From NCBI GenBank assembly GCA_903921205.1, contig CAIXPF010000099.1, forward strand, positions 1 through 33,313: DNA of 33,313 nt, read 5' to 3'. Position numbers and translations under genes: made by a program. A model generated the notes under the pieces. The model saw nothing but the letters and a program-made list of their open reading frames with translations. It was not told the origin of the DNA and did not search any database. This document shows, one piece after another, positions 1 to 7,512 of this stretch; within the stretch, counting starts at the first letter, position 1, and every line of letters starts with the position of its first letter. This DNA comes from an uncultured Acidimicrobiia bacterium. GTDB lineage: Bacteria; Actinomycetota; Acidimicrobiia; Acidimicrobiales; CAIXPF01.

Positions 1-22
1 ATCTTCGCGTGGCGACCGCGCC

Positions 23-46
23 GTGTCGCCATCCGGCTGGCGACAC
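23..46. terminator. Hairpin, possible terminator
   Basis: A perfect 9-bp stem (GTGTCGCCA pairing with TGGCGACAC) closes a 6-base loop. There is no clean T-tract. It may end transcription from a gene left of the window or from the small minus-strand gene that ends at 128. Nothing else is visible in bases 1-127. Confidence 0.35.
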
Positions 47-127
47 CGAACGGAGATCGGCCCACCTGCACGAACTCGGGCTGTGCGGATCGCATCGTCG
101 TGCCGGTGTCTGCCGGGCTGGGCCGGG

Positions 128-271
128 TCACGTGAAGATGCTGACGCCGCCCGGGCCGATCAGCAGGCCGACGACGATCAGGACGATGCCCCACATGACT
201 TGCCGTCGCACAAGGGCCATGATCCCCGAGACGACCAAGATCACTGCGAGAATCCACAGTACGAATGCCAC
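128..271 (-). CDS. GPGG-motif small membrane protein (47 aa)
   Basis: The short hydrophobic protein has one long or two tightly packed membrane segments (FVLWILAVILVVSGIMALV, then WGIVLIVVGLLI) joined by a short basic loop (RRQ). It ends in the signature GPGGVSIFT. This size and C-terminal GPGG motif match the actinobacterial 'GPGG-motif small membrane protein' family, whose function is unknown. A longer reading frame extends upstream to 394, but the GTG at 271 has an excellent ribosome-binding site (GGAGGAGGG) at the right distance and gives the family's usual length. The upstream extension is low-complexity and lacks family features. It stands alone, with no operon partner in view. The family call rests on motif and length recognition. 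Confidence 0.75.
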   Translation of the reverse strand: MAFVLWILAVILVVSGIMALVRRQVMWGIVLIVVGLLIGPGGVSIFT

Positions 272-430
272 GACGCCACCCTCCTCCTGCCGCAACCCCG
301 GCGCCGCATGATCGAGGAACCAGGTTGGCTCGCAAGAGCCGTCGCGTGCTTGCCCCGAGCCTCCTCCGGTCCCGACGGCACCAACAGGGCACAAGGTCGC
401 TGCGGGCGAAGGTCCACAGCCCGGCCCCGC

Positions 431-1135
431 TCAGGGTCGGGTACGGCCGAGGCGATGGATGACCGTCGTCACCAGCACGGTGGAGGCGCGTCGTTCGGTG
501 TGGGTGGCCCGCCGCTCAAAGAACGCCTCGAGGGTCGGCGCGGCGTCCGCCACCGCATCGAGGGAGTCGAACCACAGCTCGTTCACGGCGTCATAGCCGA
601 AACCCCGTGGTGCGGCGCCGACGGCGGTGTTGCGTACCCACCGGCGCACCCCGGCCTCGAGCAGGGCGTCGTCTTCGGGACGGCGTTCGATGGCCCGCAG
701 GTGCTCGACCGGATCGACCGTCTCCCGCCGGCGGGCGTACTCGATCACCGCGACGTCGGTCTCGGGGCCGTCGAGGACCAACTCGCTGGCGGCGTAGACG
801 GTGACGTCCTCGACCGCCCGCTCGAAGGTGCGCAGCTCGTCGGCGAGGGCCACGTCGTTGCGGGTGAGCACCGTGTGCATCGACGGGATCGACACCACGC
901 TGCGTACCGACAGCAGTCCCACCCCGTCGTGCTCGTTCGATGCACCGGGAACGATGGCGGCGGGGTCGACGGTGAGGCAGTAGCGCAAGCCGTTGATGGG
1001 CTGAGGTCCGCTGCCGGCGAGCACCTCACCGACGCGGCTGTGGCGGATCCACCGCTCCCGGAACTCCTCGCGGCTCATGCGCGGGTTGCGGTTGGCCAGG
1101 TAGATGGCCTTGGCCGGATGGTCCACGATGCTCAT
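431..1135 (-). CDS. EthD-domain (dimeric alpha/beta barrel) protein
   Basis: The 234-aa protein carries the EthD-like pattern near its N-terminus: KAIYLANRNPRMSREEFRERW followed by a basic/His segment and a G-x-G-P turn. A second half begins near residue 125 (TDVAVIEYARRRE) and ends with YDAVNELWFDSLDAVADA, which resembles a second EthD/ABM-type ferredoxin-like repeat. EthD-like proteins accompany degradation pathways, but their chemistry is rarely established. The start ATG is preceded by GGGGAGA at a good distance. The gene is monocistronic, and its promoter would lie between 1136 and the hairpin at 1238-1268. Domain family fairly sure; role unknown. Confidence 0.7.
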   Translation of the reverse strand: MSIVDHPAKAIYLANRNPRMSREEFRERWIRHSRVGEVLAGSGPQPINGLRYCLTVDPAAIVPGASNEHDGVGLLSVRSVVSIPSMHTVLTRNDVALADELRTFERAVEDVTVYAASELVLDGPETDVAVIEYARRRETVDPVEHLRAIERRPEDDALLEAGVRRWVRNTAVGAAPRGFGYDAVNELWFDSLDAVADAAPTLEAFFERRATHTERRASTVLVTTVIHRLGRTRP

Positions 1136-1237
1136 CGACGTTGTCTCCCCTGTCGCGGTGTCGGCGCAGTTCCTACTACGTGGGCCGCTCGCCGCGCCGG
1201 GGTGACCACCGCAGGCCCCGGGTCGCTCGGGCGCGTC

Positions 1238-1268
1238 CGTCCCGGCCCGATCGGATCAGGCCGGGACG
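1238..1268 (-). terminator. Terminator-like hairpin ending the SPFH/zinc-ribbon operon
   Basis: A perfect 10-bp GC-rich stem (CGTCCCGGCC / GGCCGGGACG) with an 11-base loop lies 5 bases past the stop codon of the small membrane protein on the minus strand. There is no strong U-tract, as is common for high-GC actinobacterial terminators. Confidence 0.55.
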
Positions 1269-1273
1269 TCCGG

Positions 1274-1555
1274 TCATGGGGTGCGCTGCACCCGCTGACG
1301 GTGGCTCGACTTGTTGTCACCGTCGATGCCGGTCTTCTTTGTCCGCTTGATCTCGTTGACTTTGCGGTCGTTGCCGGTGATCGGCTGGGCGACGACCTTG
1401 GTCTCGGTCTCGAAGCTGTGGGACTTGTCGGTGTTGCGGTAGTGCCGCCACAACCCGTAGTACAGGCCGCCGCCGGCCAGCGGGCCGAGCAGCAGCAGCA
1501 CCCCGCCGTTCGAGTCCGAATCGGCGAGCATCGTCGCGAGGAGGTGCGCAAGCAT
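1274..1555 (-). CDS. Small single-pass membrane protein, coupled to the zinc-ribbon gene
   Basis: The 93-aa protein has one glycine/leucine-rich hydrophobic segment at about residues 17-36 (GGVLLLLGPLAGGGLYYGLW), followed by a highly charged, lysine/arginine-rich tail with no recognisable domain. Its ATG overlaps the stop codon of the upstream zinc-ribbon gene as TGATG (1557-1553), so translation is probably coupled and the start is well fixed. As third gene of the SPFH/zinc-ribbon operon it probably serves the same membrane complex, perhaps as an anchor. I recognise no family. The terminator-like hairpin at 1238-1268 follows directly. Confidence 0.7.
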   Translation of the reverse strand: MLAHLLATMLADSDSNGGVLLLLGPLAGGGLYYGLWRHYRNTDKSHSFETETKVVAQPITGNDRKVNEIKRTKKTGIDGDNKSSHRQRVQRTP

Positions 1556-2799
1556 CAGCTCAACCCCAACAGTGCGATCACGAGCGCCTCGACCACGGTG
1601 CCGACGGCGAGCGCGGTCAGCACCAACCGCTGGGTCGCCACCGGCACGCTGCCCATCACCTCACCGGTACGGCCGTTGACGGCGATGTAGTGCACCATGC
1701 CCTTGCCGCGTTCCTCGTGGTAGTAGGAGTAGAGCCATACCGGCAGGTACATCGCCAGCCAACGGGCGCCGTGCACCTGCAGCCCTTCACGTTCCCAGCG
1801 GACGCCACGGTCGTAGGCCTCGACGCTGGGCACCACCTGGGCCCGGGCGATCGACAGGAGCTGGTGCTCGAGTTCCGGGGTCACATGCACGACGTTCTGG
1901 TCGCGCTTCTCCGAGGTGAACCCCGTCAGGTAGCTGGCGTTCCACTGCACGGCGTTCTCGGTGTCGAACGGCAGGATGGTGTTGATGATGTTGTTGGTGT
2001 TGACCGAGGTGTCCTGGTTGGCCCGTTCGGCGGACGCCTCGATGGTCAGGTTGTCGGCGGTGAAGTCGATGTGGCGCTCGACGGCGTAGATGTCGGCGTC
2101 GTAGTAGGTCTCCTTGTCGTCGCCCGAGCCCTCGGTGTAGCGCCGGGTCTGGACCTCGCCGACCCCGCCCACATCGACGCTGGCGTTGGCATCGACCACC
2201 AGGTACGGCAGGTAGACCCCGACGATGTTCTCGGGCTTGAAGTCCCGCAGGAACGCCCGATGGGCGAAGCGGCGGCGCTTGCCGGCGAACCGGTTGATCG
2301 TCGCCACCGCCTGGTCGTGCGTGACGGTGAACGGGAGCACCGCATCGGGAACCGCACCGTTGGGGATCTGCTCGTTGATGGTCAGCACGTGGCGGCACCA
2401 GTGGCAGCGGGCGCCCATCTGCTCGTTGGTGTTGACCACCACCTCGGCGCCGCAGCCGCCGCACTTCAGGGTGATCACGACGTCGACGTCGGCGGCGATG
2501 TCGGCGGCGCCGGTACCGATGACCGTGCCGGTCAGCGTCGCCACGTCGGTGGCGGGGACCGACTCGTCGAGCCGTGCCTCCGCCCATTCGTGGCGGCAGA
2601 ACAGGCAGACCAGCATGCCGGCGGACGGGCGCAGCTGGATGTCGGTCGCCCCGCAGCGCGGGCAGCGGTTGAGGCCGTCGTCGAGCCGCTGGTTGGCGGT
2701 GTCGATCGTGGCGTTCGGGTTCTCGCTCGGCGGCTCGGCAACCACCGGGTCGGCGGGTGCGGGCTCGGTGCCGTCGCCGGTGGGCGGCATGGTGGTCAT
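1555..2799 (-). CDS. TFIIB-type zinc-ribbon membrane protein (YdjG-like)
   Basis: The 414-aa protein has a Pro/Glu-rich N-terminus, then two zinc ribbons: C46-x2-C49 with C65-x2-C68, and C113-x2-C116 with C132-x2-C135. A large central region follows, and a C-terminal membrane helix is predicted at about residues 391-412. In Bacillus subtilis, YdjG is a zinc-ribbon membrane protein that with YdjH localises the SPFH protein YdjI, which recruits PspA to the membrane. The arrangement here, immediately downstream of an SPFH/SHOCT gene (19-base gap), suggests an analogous module. No signal peptide is seen, so the ribbons are expected to be cytoplasmic. The family match is good; the functional analogy is inference. 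Confidence 0.75.
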   Translation of the reverse strand: MTTMPPTGDGTEPAPADPVVAEPPSENPNATIDTANQRLDDGLNRCPRCGATDIQLRPSAGMLVCLFCRHEWAEARLDESVPATDVATLTGTVIGTGAADIAADVDVVITLKCGGCGAEVVVNTNEQMGARCHWCRHVLTINEQIPNGAVPDAVLPFTVTHDQAVATINRFAGKRRRFAHRAFLRDFKPENIVGVYLPYLVVDANASVDVGGVGEVQTRRYTEGSGDDKETYYDADIYAVERHIDFTADNLTIEASAERANQDTSVNTNNIINTILPFDTENAVQWNASYLTGFTSEKRDQNVVHVTPELEHQLLSIARAQVVPSVEAYDRGVRWEREGLQVHGARWLAMYLPVWLYSYYHEERGKGMVHYIAVNGRTGEVMGSVPVATQRLVLTALAVGTVVEALVIALLGLS

Positions 2800-2818
2800 G
2801 GCTGCGTTCCCCGGGTGC

Positions 2819-4027
2819 CTACAGGCCGAGGATCTTGTTCTTGGCGGCGTCGTAGTCGGCCTGGGTGATCAGCCCGGCGTCGAGCATCTGCTTGAGCTTC
2901 GTGAGCCGCGCCACCGGGTCCTCCTCGGCCGGGGCGGCCGGCGCCGCCGGGGCCACCGGCGCAACCGGAGCCGCCGGCGGTGGCGTGCTCTGCCCGCCGA
3001 TGCCGGGCACCGGCTGCTGCAACCCGCCGAGACCGGTGAACCCCGCAGCCATGCCGAGACCGACCAGCCCCTGGGCACCGGCGTTCTCGCCGGCGGCCTG
3101 GAACCCCGCGGCGACCGACGCCTGCAGGTTGGAGTTGCCACGGGCGCCGGACAGGGCGTCGGCACGCTGCACGTTGCGCAGCAGTTCGCGTGTGTTCTCG
3201 TCGTACTCGATGGCGATGATCGCGGTCGAGACGATCTCGAGGCCGCGGCCGCTCCACTGGTAGTTCTGCTCGACCGCAGCCGACAGGCTCTGGGCGAAGC
3301 CGATCGAGTCCTGCTGGATCTTGGTGATCCGGTTCCCCTTCGAGGGGTCGTTCGTGTACATCGAGAACGCCGGCGCCAGCGAGCCGACGACCTCGTTGAA
3401 CAGCTGGGCGGCGGCATCGTTCTCGATGTCGGTGAAGTCGAACACCTTGCCCGGCTCGAGGTAGGTGGCGGGCACCCAGTTGCGCACGAACAGGATCGGG
3501 TCGACGATCCGCAGCGTGTAGGTGCCCCGGGTGATCGCGCCGACCTGGGCGTTCATGTAGGCGTCATCCCAGTAGATCTCGGACTGGGTGCCGAAGCGGT
3601 TGTTCGGCAGCTCCTTCAGCGTCACGAAGTAGGCGCGCTGCTGGGTGCCGGGTCGACCGCCGAACTTGAAGCGCTCCCACGACGTCGTGATCAGCGAGCT
3701 GACGAGGCCGTTGCCGGCGAAGATCGACTGCGAGTCCTGCGCCTCGCTGCTCCATTCGTAGGCGCCGGGCTCGGCGGCGAACCCGGTGATCGCACCCTGC
3801 TCCATGAGCACCAGGCCATAGCCCTCGGGCACGACGATCTTGCTGCCGTTGGTGATGACCCCGTCCGAGCCCTCGGTGTTCGACCCGCGTCCGGCGTTCT
3901 GGCCGCGGCGCACCGCAGCGAACAGCGCTGCCGTCGGGGCCAGCCCGTCGGGCACCGTGTAGAAGTCCTTCCACTGGTCGGCCAAGGTGCCGCCGAGTGC
4001 GCCGACTGCTGCCTGAATGAGCCCCAT
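2819..4027 (-). CDS. SPFH-domain protein with C-terminal SHOCT (YdjI-like)
   Basis: The 402-aa protein begins MGLIQAAVGALGGTLADQW, as in the YdjI-like/'virion core protein' branch of SPFH proteins, and continues through an SPFH (band 7) fold. A Pro/Ala linker precedes a C-terminal SHOCT motif in the last ~33 residues (LKQMLDAGLITQADYDAAK). SPFH proteins oligomerise at membranes; SHOCT modules are short oligomerisation motifs. An upstream in-frame extension reaches 4246, but the ATG at 4027 has an AGAAGG ribosome-binding site and begins exactly where the family begins. It is the first gene of the operon with the zinc-ribbon and small membrane proteins. No zinc ribbon lies in this protein itself; that function is split into the neighbour. 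Confidence 0.82.
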   Translation of the reverse strand: MGLIQAAVGALGGTLADQWKDFYTVPDGLAPTAALFAAVRRGQNAGRGSNTEGSDGVITNGSKIVVPEGYGLVLMEQGAITGFAAEPGAYEWSSEAQDSQSIFAGNGLVSSLITTSWERFKFGGRPGTQQRAYFVTLKELPNNRFGTQSEIYWDDAYMNAQVGAITRGTYTLRIVDPILFVRNWVPATYLEPGKVFDFTDIENDAAAQLFNEVVGSLAPAFSMYTNDPSKGNRITKIQQDSIGFAQSLSAAVEQNYQWSGRGLEIVSTAIIAIEYDENTRELLRNVQRADALSGARGNSNLQASVAAGFQAAGENAGAQGLVGLGMAAGFTGLGGLQQPVPGIGGQSTPPPAAPVAPVAPAAPAAPAEEDPVARLTKLKQMLDAGLITQADYDAAKNKILGL

Positions 4028-4222
4028 GTGCCTGATCCTTCTCCGTGGCCGGTGACGTTGCCGGAGTGTAGCGAGCGGCATCATCTGGTGAGCCCCCGGC
4101 GCACGTCGTGCTCGGGTCGTTCGATTGCTCAGCCGAGGCATCGCCCGACGACCAGCGTCGTGCCGCCCGCTGTCGGTGGCCGAAGGTCCCCGGAGGCCGG
4201 GCCCTTTGTCACGAACTGCATC

Positions 4223-4249
4223 GGCGTGGGACCTTTCCGTTCCCACGCC
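4223..4249. other. Hairpin in the divergent SPFH/protease intergenic region
   Basis: A perfect 9-bp stem (GGCGTGGGA / TCCCACGCC) with a 9-base loop lies about 70 bases upstream of the protease start. The intergenic stretch 4028-4318 must hold divergent promoters for the SPFH operon and the protease, but I see no convincing -35/-10 pair. The hairpin could be a leader structure or an operator-like site. Confidence 0.35.
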
Positions 4250-4318
4250 TCTCCCCGGAGACGTTCGTGACCTTAGGGTCGTGCTCCCCTACGTCGTTCC
4301 CCCATCCGGAGGATGCCC

Positions 4319-6637
4319 GTGTTCCGTCGAGGCGTCAGCTTGACGCTGTTGGCCGTGGTGTTGTTGGCGGGCGTGCTGGCCGCGCCCGGAGCCTCGGCGG
4401 CGTCGTCCGTTCCCCCCGGTCAGGCCGTGTCGGGCCAGGCCGCCGTCGCCCGCCTCGGCAGCCGGCTGCCTGCGGTGGCCAAGGCCAACGGCCTCAGTGT
4501 CGCCGAGTTGCAGAACCATCTGCTCACCGACCGGGCGCTGTTCGTCGACGCCAGCGACACGCTGCTCTACGTCGATGCGGCGGTGCCCGCCGGCACCGTG
4601 GCGGCGACCGCGTCGACGGCCACGCCGTTCGACCCGTCGATCCCCACCTCCGACGCCTTGCTGTTGCACAGCAAGCCGGGGGCGAGCCGGGTGATCTTCA
4701 TCGACGTCGACGGCCACACCCTCAGCGGCACGGCGTGGAACAACTCGACCGGCGGCAACTGCTACGCCGAGCCCTACAGCATCGACAGTGACGGCACCAC
4801 CTTCACCGCCGAGGAGCGCAACTCCATCATCAGCATGTGGAAGCGGGTGTCCGACGATTACGCACCCTTCGACGTCGATGTGACCACCGAGGACCCCGGC
4901 TACGCCGCCATCAACCGCTCCGGCAGCGGCGACAACCTCTTCGGGACCCGGGTCATCCTCACCAAGAGCACCTCGAACTGCCCCAACGGCCAGACGCTGT
5001 GGCAGTCGCTGTGCAACTCGGGCTGCGGCGGCATCGCCTACGTCGGTGTCTACGACAACACCGGGTCGGGCCACGACTACTACCAGCCGGCCATCGTGTT
5101 CCAGAACGGCACCGGATCGTCCGGGACCTACCCCAAGTACCCCGCGGAGGCCATGTCCCACGAGGTCGGCCACAACATCGGCCTCAGCCACGACGGCTGC
5201 GTGGCCAGCTGCGGCGGCTACTACCAGGGTCACGGCAGCTGGGCGCCGATCATGGGCGTCGGCTACTACAGGCCCATCGTGCAGTGGAGCAAGGGTGAGT
5301 ACGCCGACGCCAACAACACCCAGAACGACTTCTCCGTCGCCGGGAGCAACGGGCTGCCGCTGCGGGCCGACGACCACGGCGACACCGCCGCCGCCGGTAC
5401 CGTACTGACCGGTACGACGGTGTCCGCAGACGGCGTCATCAGCACCGCCGCCGACGTCGACGCCTTCCGGGTGCAGGCGGGAGCCGGCTCGGCGACCTTC
5501 ACGGTGATCCCCGTGCCGACCAGCCCCAACCTCGACGTGAAGCTCGAGCTGCGTGACGACAGCGGCACGCTCGTCGCCGGCAACGACCCGGCGTCGGGCG
5601 GCAGCGGTGACACCTCGACCGGGATGTCGGCGTCGGTCACGGCCACGCTGACCGCGGGCTGGTACACCCTGCTCGTCGACGGTGTCGGCTACGGCGCCCC
5701 GCTGAACACCGGCTACTCCGACTTCGGCAGCCTCGGCTTCTACCGCCTCAGCGGCACCGTGGCCGCCCCGACCGGGCCGCCGACGGCCCGCATCACCGCC
5801 ACGCCGAGGACCGGTGCCGGGCCGCTGACGGTGGCGTTCAACGGGTCGACCTCGTCGGACCCCGACGGCAGCGCCCTGACCTACGCCTGGGACTTCGGTG
5901 ACGGCGGCACCTCGACGGCCACCAACCCGTCGTACACCTACACCACGGTGGGTACCTACACCGCCACCCTCACGGTGACCGATGCCGACAACCTGACCGG
6001 CACCGCCACGGTGGCCATCACCGTCAATGCGCCCCAGCCGCCGACGGCCCGCATCACCGCCACGCCGACCACCGGTCTCGCCCCGCTGACCGTGGCGTTC
6101 AACGGGTCGACCTCGTCGGACCCCGAGGGCGGCGCCCTGAGCTATGCGTGGGACTTCGGTGACGGCGGTACGTCGACGGCGACCAACCCGTCGTACACGT
6201 ACACCACGCCGGGTACCTACACCGCCACCCTCACCGTGACCGACCCGCAGACCCTCACCGGCACGGCCACCGTGACCATCACGGTGAACGCGCGCATCGA
6301 CGTGTCGGCGATCTCGGCCAGCGGGACCAGGGTGAGCAACTCCAACGTCTCGGCGACGGCGACCGTCACCGTGCGCGACGCGGCCGGCTCGCTGGTCGGC
6401 GGGGCCACGGTGACCGGCACCTGGTACGTCGGCACCAAGGCGGTGGTGAAGAACCGAACCGGCGTGACCGATGCGGGCGGTGTGGCGACGGTGACCTCGG
6501 GCAGCATCAAGGCCTCGAAGGGCAACATCGTCAAGTTCTGCGTGACGAACGTGACCAAGTCCGGCACCACCTGGAACCCGGCCCTGTTCGCCCCGACCAC
6601 CTCGGGCACCGACTGCGCCACCTGGACGGCGACCTGA
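4319..6637 (+). CDS. Secreted PKD-domain zinc metalloprotease (metzincin type)
   Basis: The protein (about 772 aa) has a Sec signal peptide (basic RRG, hydrophobic LTLLAVVLLAGVLAA, Ala-x-Ala site near residue 28). The catalytic domain carries the metzincin signature HEVGHNIGLSH (His281, Glu282, His285, His291), with a probable Met-turn at Met312 (APIMGVGYY). A beta-rich pre-peptidase-C-like region follows, then two PKD domains (about residues 487-660; YAWDFGDGG motifs) and a C-terminal Ig-like region. It probably degrades extracellular protein, with PKD domains aiding substrate or surface binding. GTG at 4319 is preferred to ATG 4313 because GGAGG (4308-4312) directly abuts the ATG but sits 6 bases from the GTG. 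It is monocistronic, ending at the hairpin 6659-6691. The exact peptidase family is not certain. Confidence 0.85.
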   Translation: MFRRGVSLTLLAVVLLAGVLAAPGASAASSVPPGQAVSGQAAVARLGSRLPAVAKANGLSVAELQNHLLTDRALFVDASDTLLYVDAAVPAGTVAATASTATPFDPSIPTSDALLLHSKPGASRVIFIDVDGHTLSGTAWNNSTGGNCYAEPYSIDSDGTTFTAEERNSIISMWKRVSDDYAPFDVDVTTEDPGYAAINRSGSGDNLFGTRVILTKSTSNCPNGQTLWQSLCNSGCGGIAYVGVYDNTGSGHDYYQPAIVFQNGTGSSGTYPKYPAEAMSHEVGHNIGLSHDGCVASCGGYYQGHGSWAPIMGVGYYRPIVQWSKGEYADANNTQNDFSVAGSNGLPLRADDHGDTAAAGTVLTGTTVSADGVISTAADVDAFRVQAGAGSATFTVIPVPTSPNLDVKLELRDDSGTLVAGNDPASGGSGDTSTGMSASVTATLTAGWYTLLVDGVGYGAPLNTGYSDFGSLGFYRLSGTVAAPTGPPTARITATPRTGAGPLTVAFNGSTSSDPDGSALTYAWDFGDGGTSTATNPSYTYTTVGTYTATLTVTDADNLTGTATVAITVNAPQPPTARITATPTTGLAPLTVAFNGSTSSDPEGGALSYAWDFGDGGTSTATNPSYTYTTPGTYTATLTVTDPQTLTGTATVTITVNARIDVSAISASGTRVSNSNVSATATVTVRDAAGSLVGGATVTGTWYVGTKAVVKNRTGVTDAGGVATVTSGSIKASKGNIVKFCVTNVTKSGTTWNPALFAPTTSGTDCATWTAT
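5776..6297 (+). repeat. Tandem 261-bp repeat encoding two PKD domains
   Basis: Two in-frame units of 261 bp (87 codons), beginning at 5776 and 6037, are nearly identical at the DNA level. Both open with the same PTARITATP stretch and both contain YAWDFGDGGTSTATNPSYTYTT. Near identity at synonymous positions indicates recent duplication or ongoing gene conversion. Confidence 0.9.
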
Positions 6638-6658
6638 TCGGATCGACCCGGCCCTGAT

Positions 6659-6691
6659 GCCGCCCCGTTCCCCGGCGGGGGACGGGGCGGC
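6659..6691 (+). terminator. Strong terminator-like hairpin after the protease
   Basis: A 10-bp perfect stem (GCCGCCCCGT / ACGGGGCGGC) is extended by further G:C pairs towards a GGCG-centred loop. It begins 21 bases after the protease stop codon. The rest of 6638-6963 (about 325 bases) shows only the PAS-gene promoter and ribosome-binding site. Confidence 0.65.
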
Positions 6692-6900
6692 AGCGCGTCC
6701 GGCGCCGGTCGGCGGTCCGGTGCGAGCGCGCCGGGGCGAAGACGTCGGGCCGAAGTGCGGCGTGCGGCGGCCTCGGTCTGGTCGGGCCGATCGTCACCCA
6801 TCGTCGAACACGGCCGGTGGGCCTGCTTCCGCCCGGCGAGACCGGACCGCGACCTACCGCAGGGTACGGAATGGGGGGAGGGTGGGGGCCGGGTCTGTCG

Positions 6901-6906
6901 TACTGT
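6901..6906 (+). promoter_or_regulatory. Putative -10 box of the PAS gene
   Basis: TACTGT fits the actinobacterial TAnnnT -10 consensus. Initiation about 7 bases downstream would give a leader of roughly 50 bases ending at the purine-rich ribosome-binding site AGGAGAAGG (6953-6961). This would exclude the upstream in-frame ATGs at 6817 and 6871. Confidence 0.4.
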
Positions 6907-6963
6907 TCCCGGAACCGCGCCGCGCGCCAGCGTGAACGCGCCCCTACAGCAGAGGAGAAGGAC

Positions 6964-7332
6964 ACGTCCGACAGTGGGGTTCTGGCCGCGACGAAGGTGG
7001 CCGCCGACATCAGTTTCGATTCGGTGATGGTCACCGACGCGCAGGGTGCCATCGTCTACGTCAACGCTGCGTTCGAGACCCTGACCGGGCATTCGCGCGC
7101 CGAGGTCATGGGCCAGAGCGCGAAGTTCCTGCAGGGTGCAGCCACCGACAGCGCCGTGATCGCACGCCTGACCGACGATCTCGCCAACGGCCGGGTGTTC
7201 GAAGGGCGGGCCATCAACTACAAGAAGGACGGGACTCCGTTCGTCATGCACTGGACGGTCGCCCCGGTGCAACCCGCCGACGGCACGTCGGTGACGCATT
7301 ACGTCGCCGTGCAGCGGGTGCTCTCGCAGTAA
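6964..7332 (+). CDS. Single PAS domain protein, LOV-like without the photoactive Cys
   Basis: This short protein (about 110-122 aa) is almost entirely one PAS domain. It has VMVTDAQGAIVYVNAAFETLTG, then GQSAKFLQG where photoactive LOV domains have GRNCRFLQG, and INYKKDGTPF where LOV has NYRKDGTPF. The flavin-adduct cysteine is therefore replaced by alanine, and there is no output domain. It may sense through another ligand or a non-adduct flavin. The start is uncertain: a strong ribosome-binding site (6953-6961) is followed in frame by ACG at 6964, which is not a standard start. The first standard in-frame start after it is GTG 6997 (111 aa). Earlier ATGs (6817, 6871) lie before the likely promoter. 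The fold is sure; start and function are not. Confidence 0.7.
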   Translation, partial: TSDSGVLAATKVAADISFDSVMVTDAQGAIVYVNAAFETLTGHSRAEVMGQSAKFLQGAATDSAVIARLTDDLANGRVFEGRAINYKKDGTPFVMHWTVAPVQPADGTSVTHYVAVQRVLSQ

Positions 7333-7456
7333 CGGCAAGGGGCCCGCTCCGCCGGCAGCGTGGCGGCGCGGGCGTCGGGCCGGCTTCGCTGCGCTGCTGG
7401 GAGCGGCACGGGTCGCCGCCAGCGCGTCCGGCGCCGCCGGTACCGTCGGGTGCGGA

Positions 7457-7462
7457 TAACCT
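7457..7462 (+). promoter_or_regulatory. Putative -10 box of the thiolase gene
   Basis: TAACCT fits TAnnnT and would place the transcript start near 7469, about 44 bases before the GTG at 7513 with its AGGGGAG ribosome-binding site. No clear -35 is seen. Confidence 0.35.
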
Positions 7463-7512
7463 GGTCAACTGAGGAATGCCTGCGGCAGGTCGCGGGCCCG
7501 AGGGGAGTAGCC

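Noticed and set aside
23-1690. 555-codon open frame on the plus strand
   Set aside because: It is antisense to the EthD-like and other minus-strand genes, with shadow-type composition (runs of G, V, D, R) and no family motif; a high-GC artefact.
2225-4270. 681-codon plus-strand frame over the SPFH and zinc-ribbon genes
   Set aside because: It is the mirror of two well-supported minus-strand genes and has no recognisable domain.
6217-7338. 373-codon minus-strand frame over the protease end and the PAS gene
   Set aside because: It lies antisense to two supported genes and across the terminator hairpin, with no family motif.
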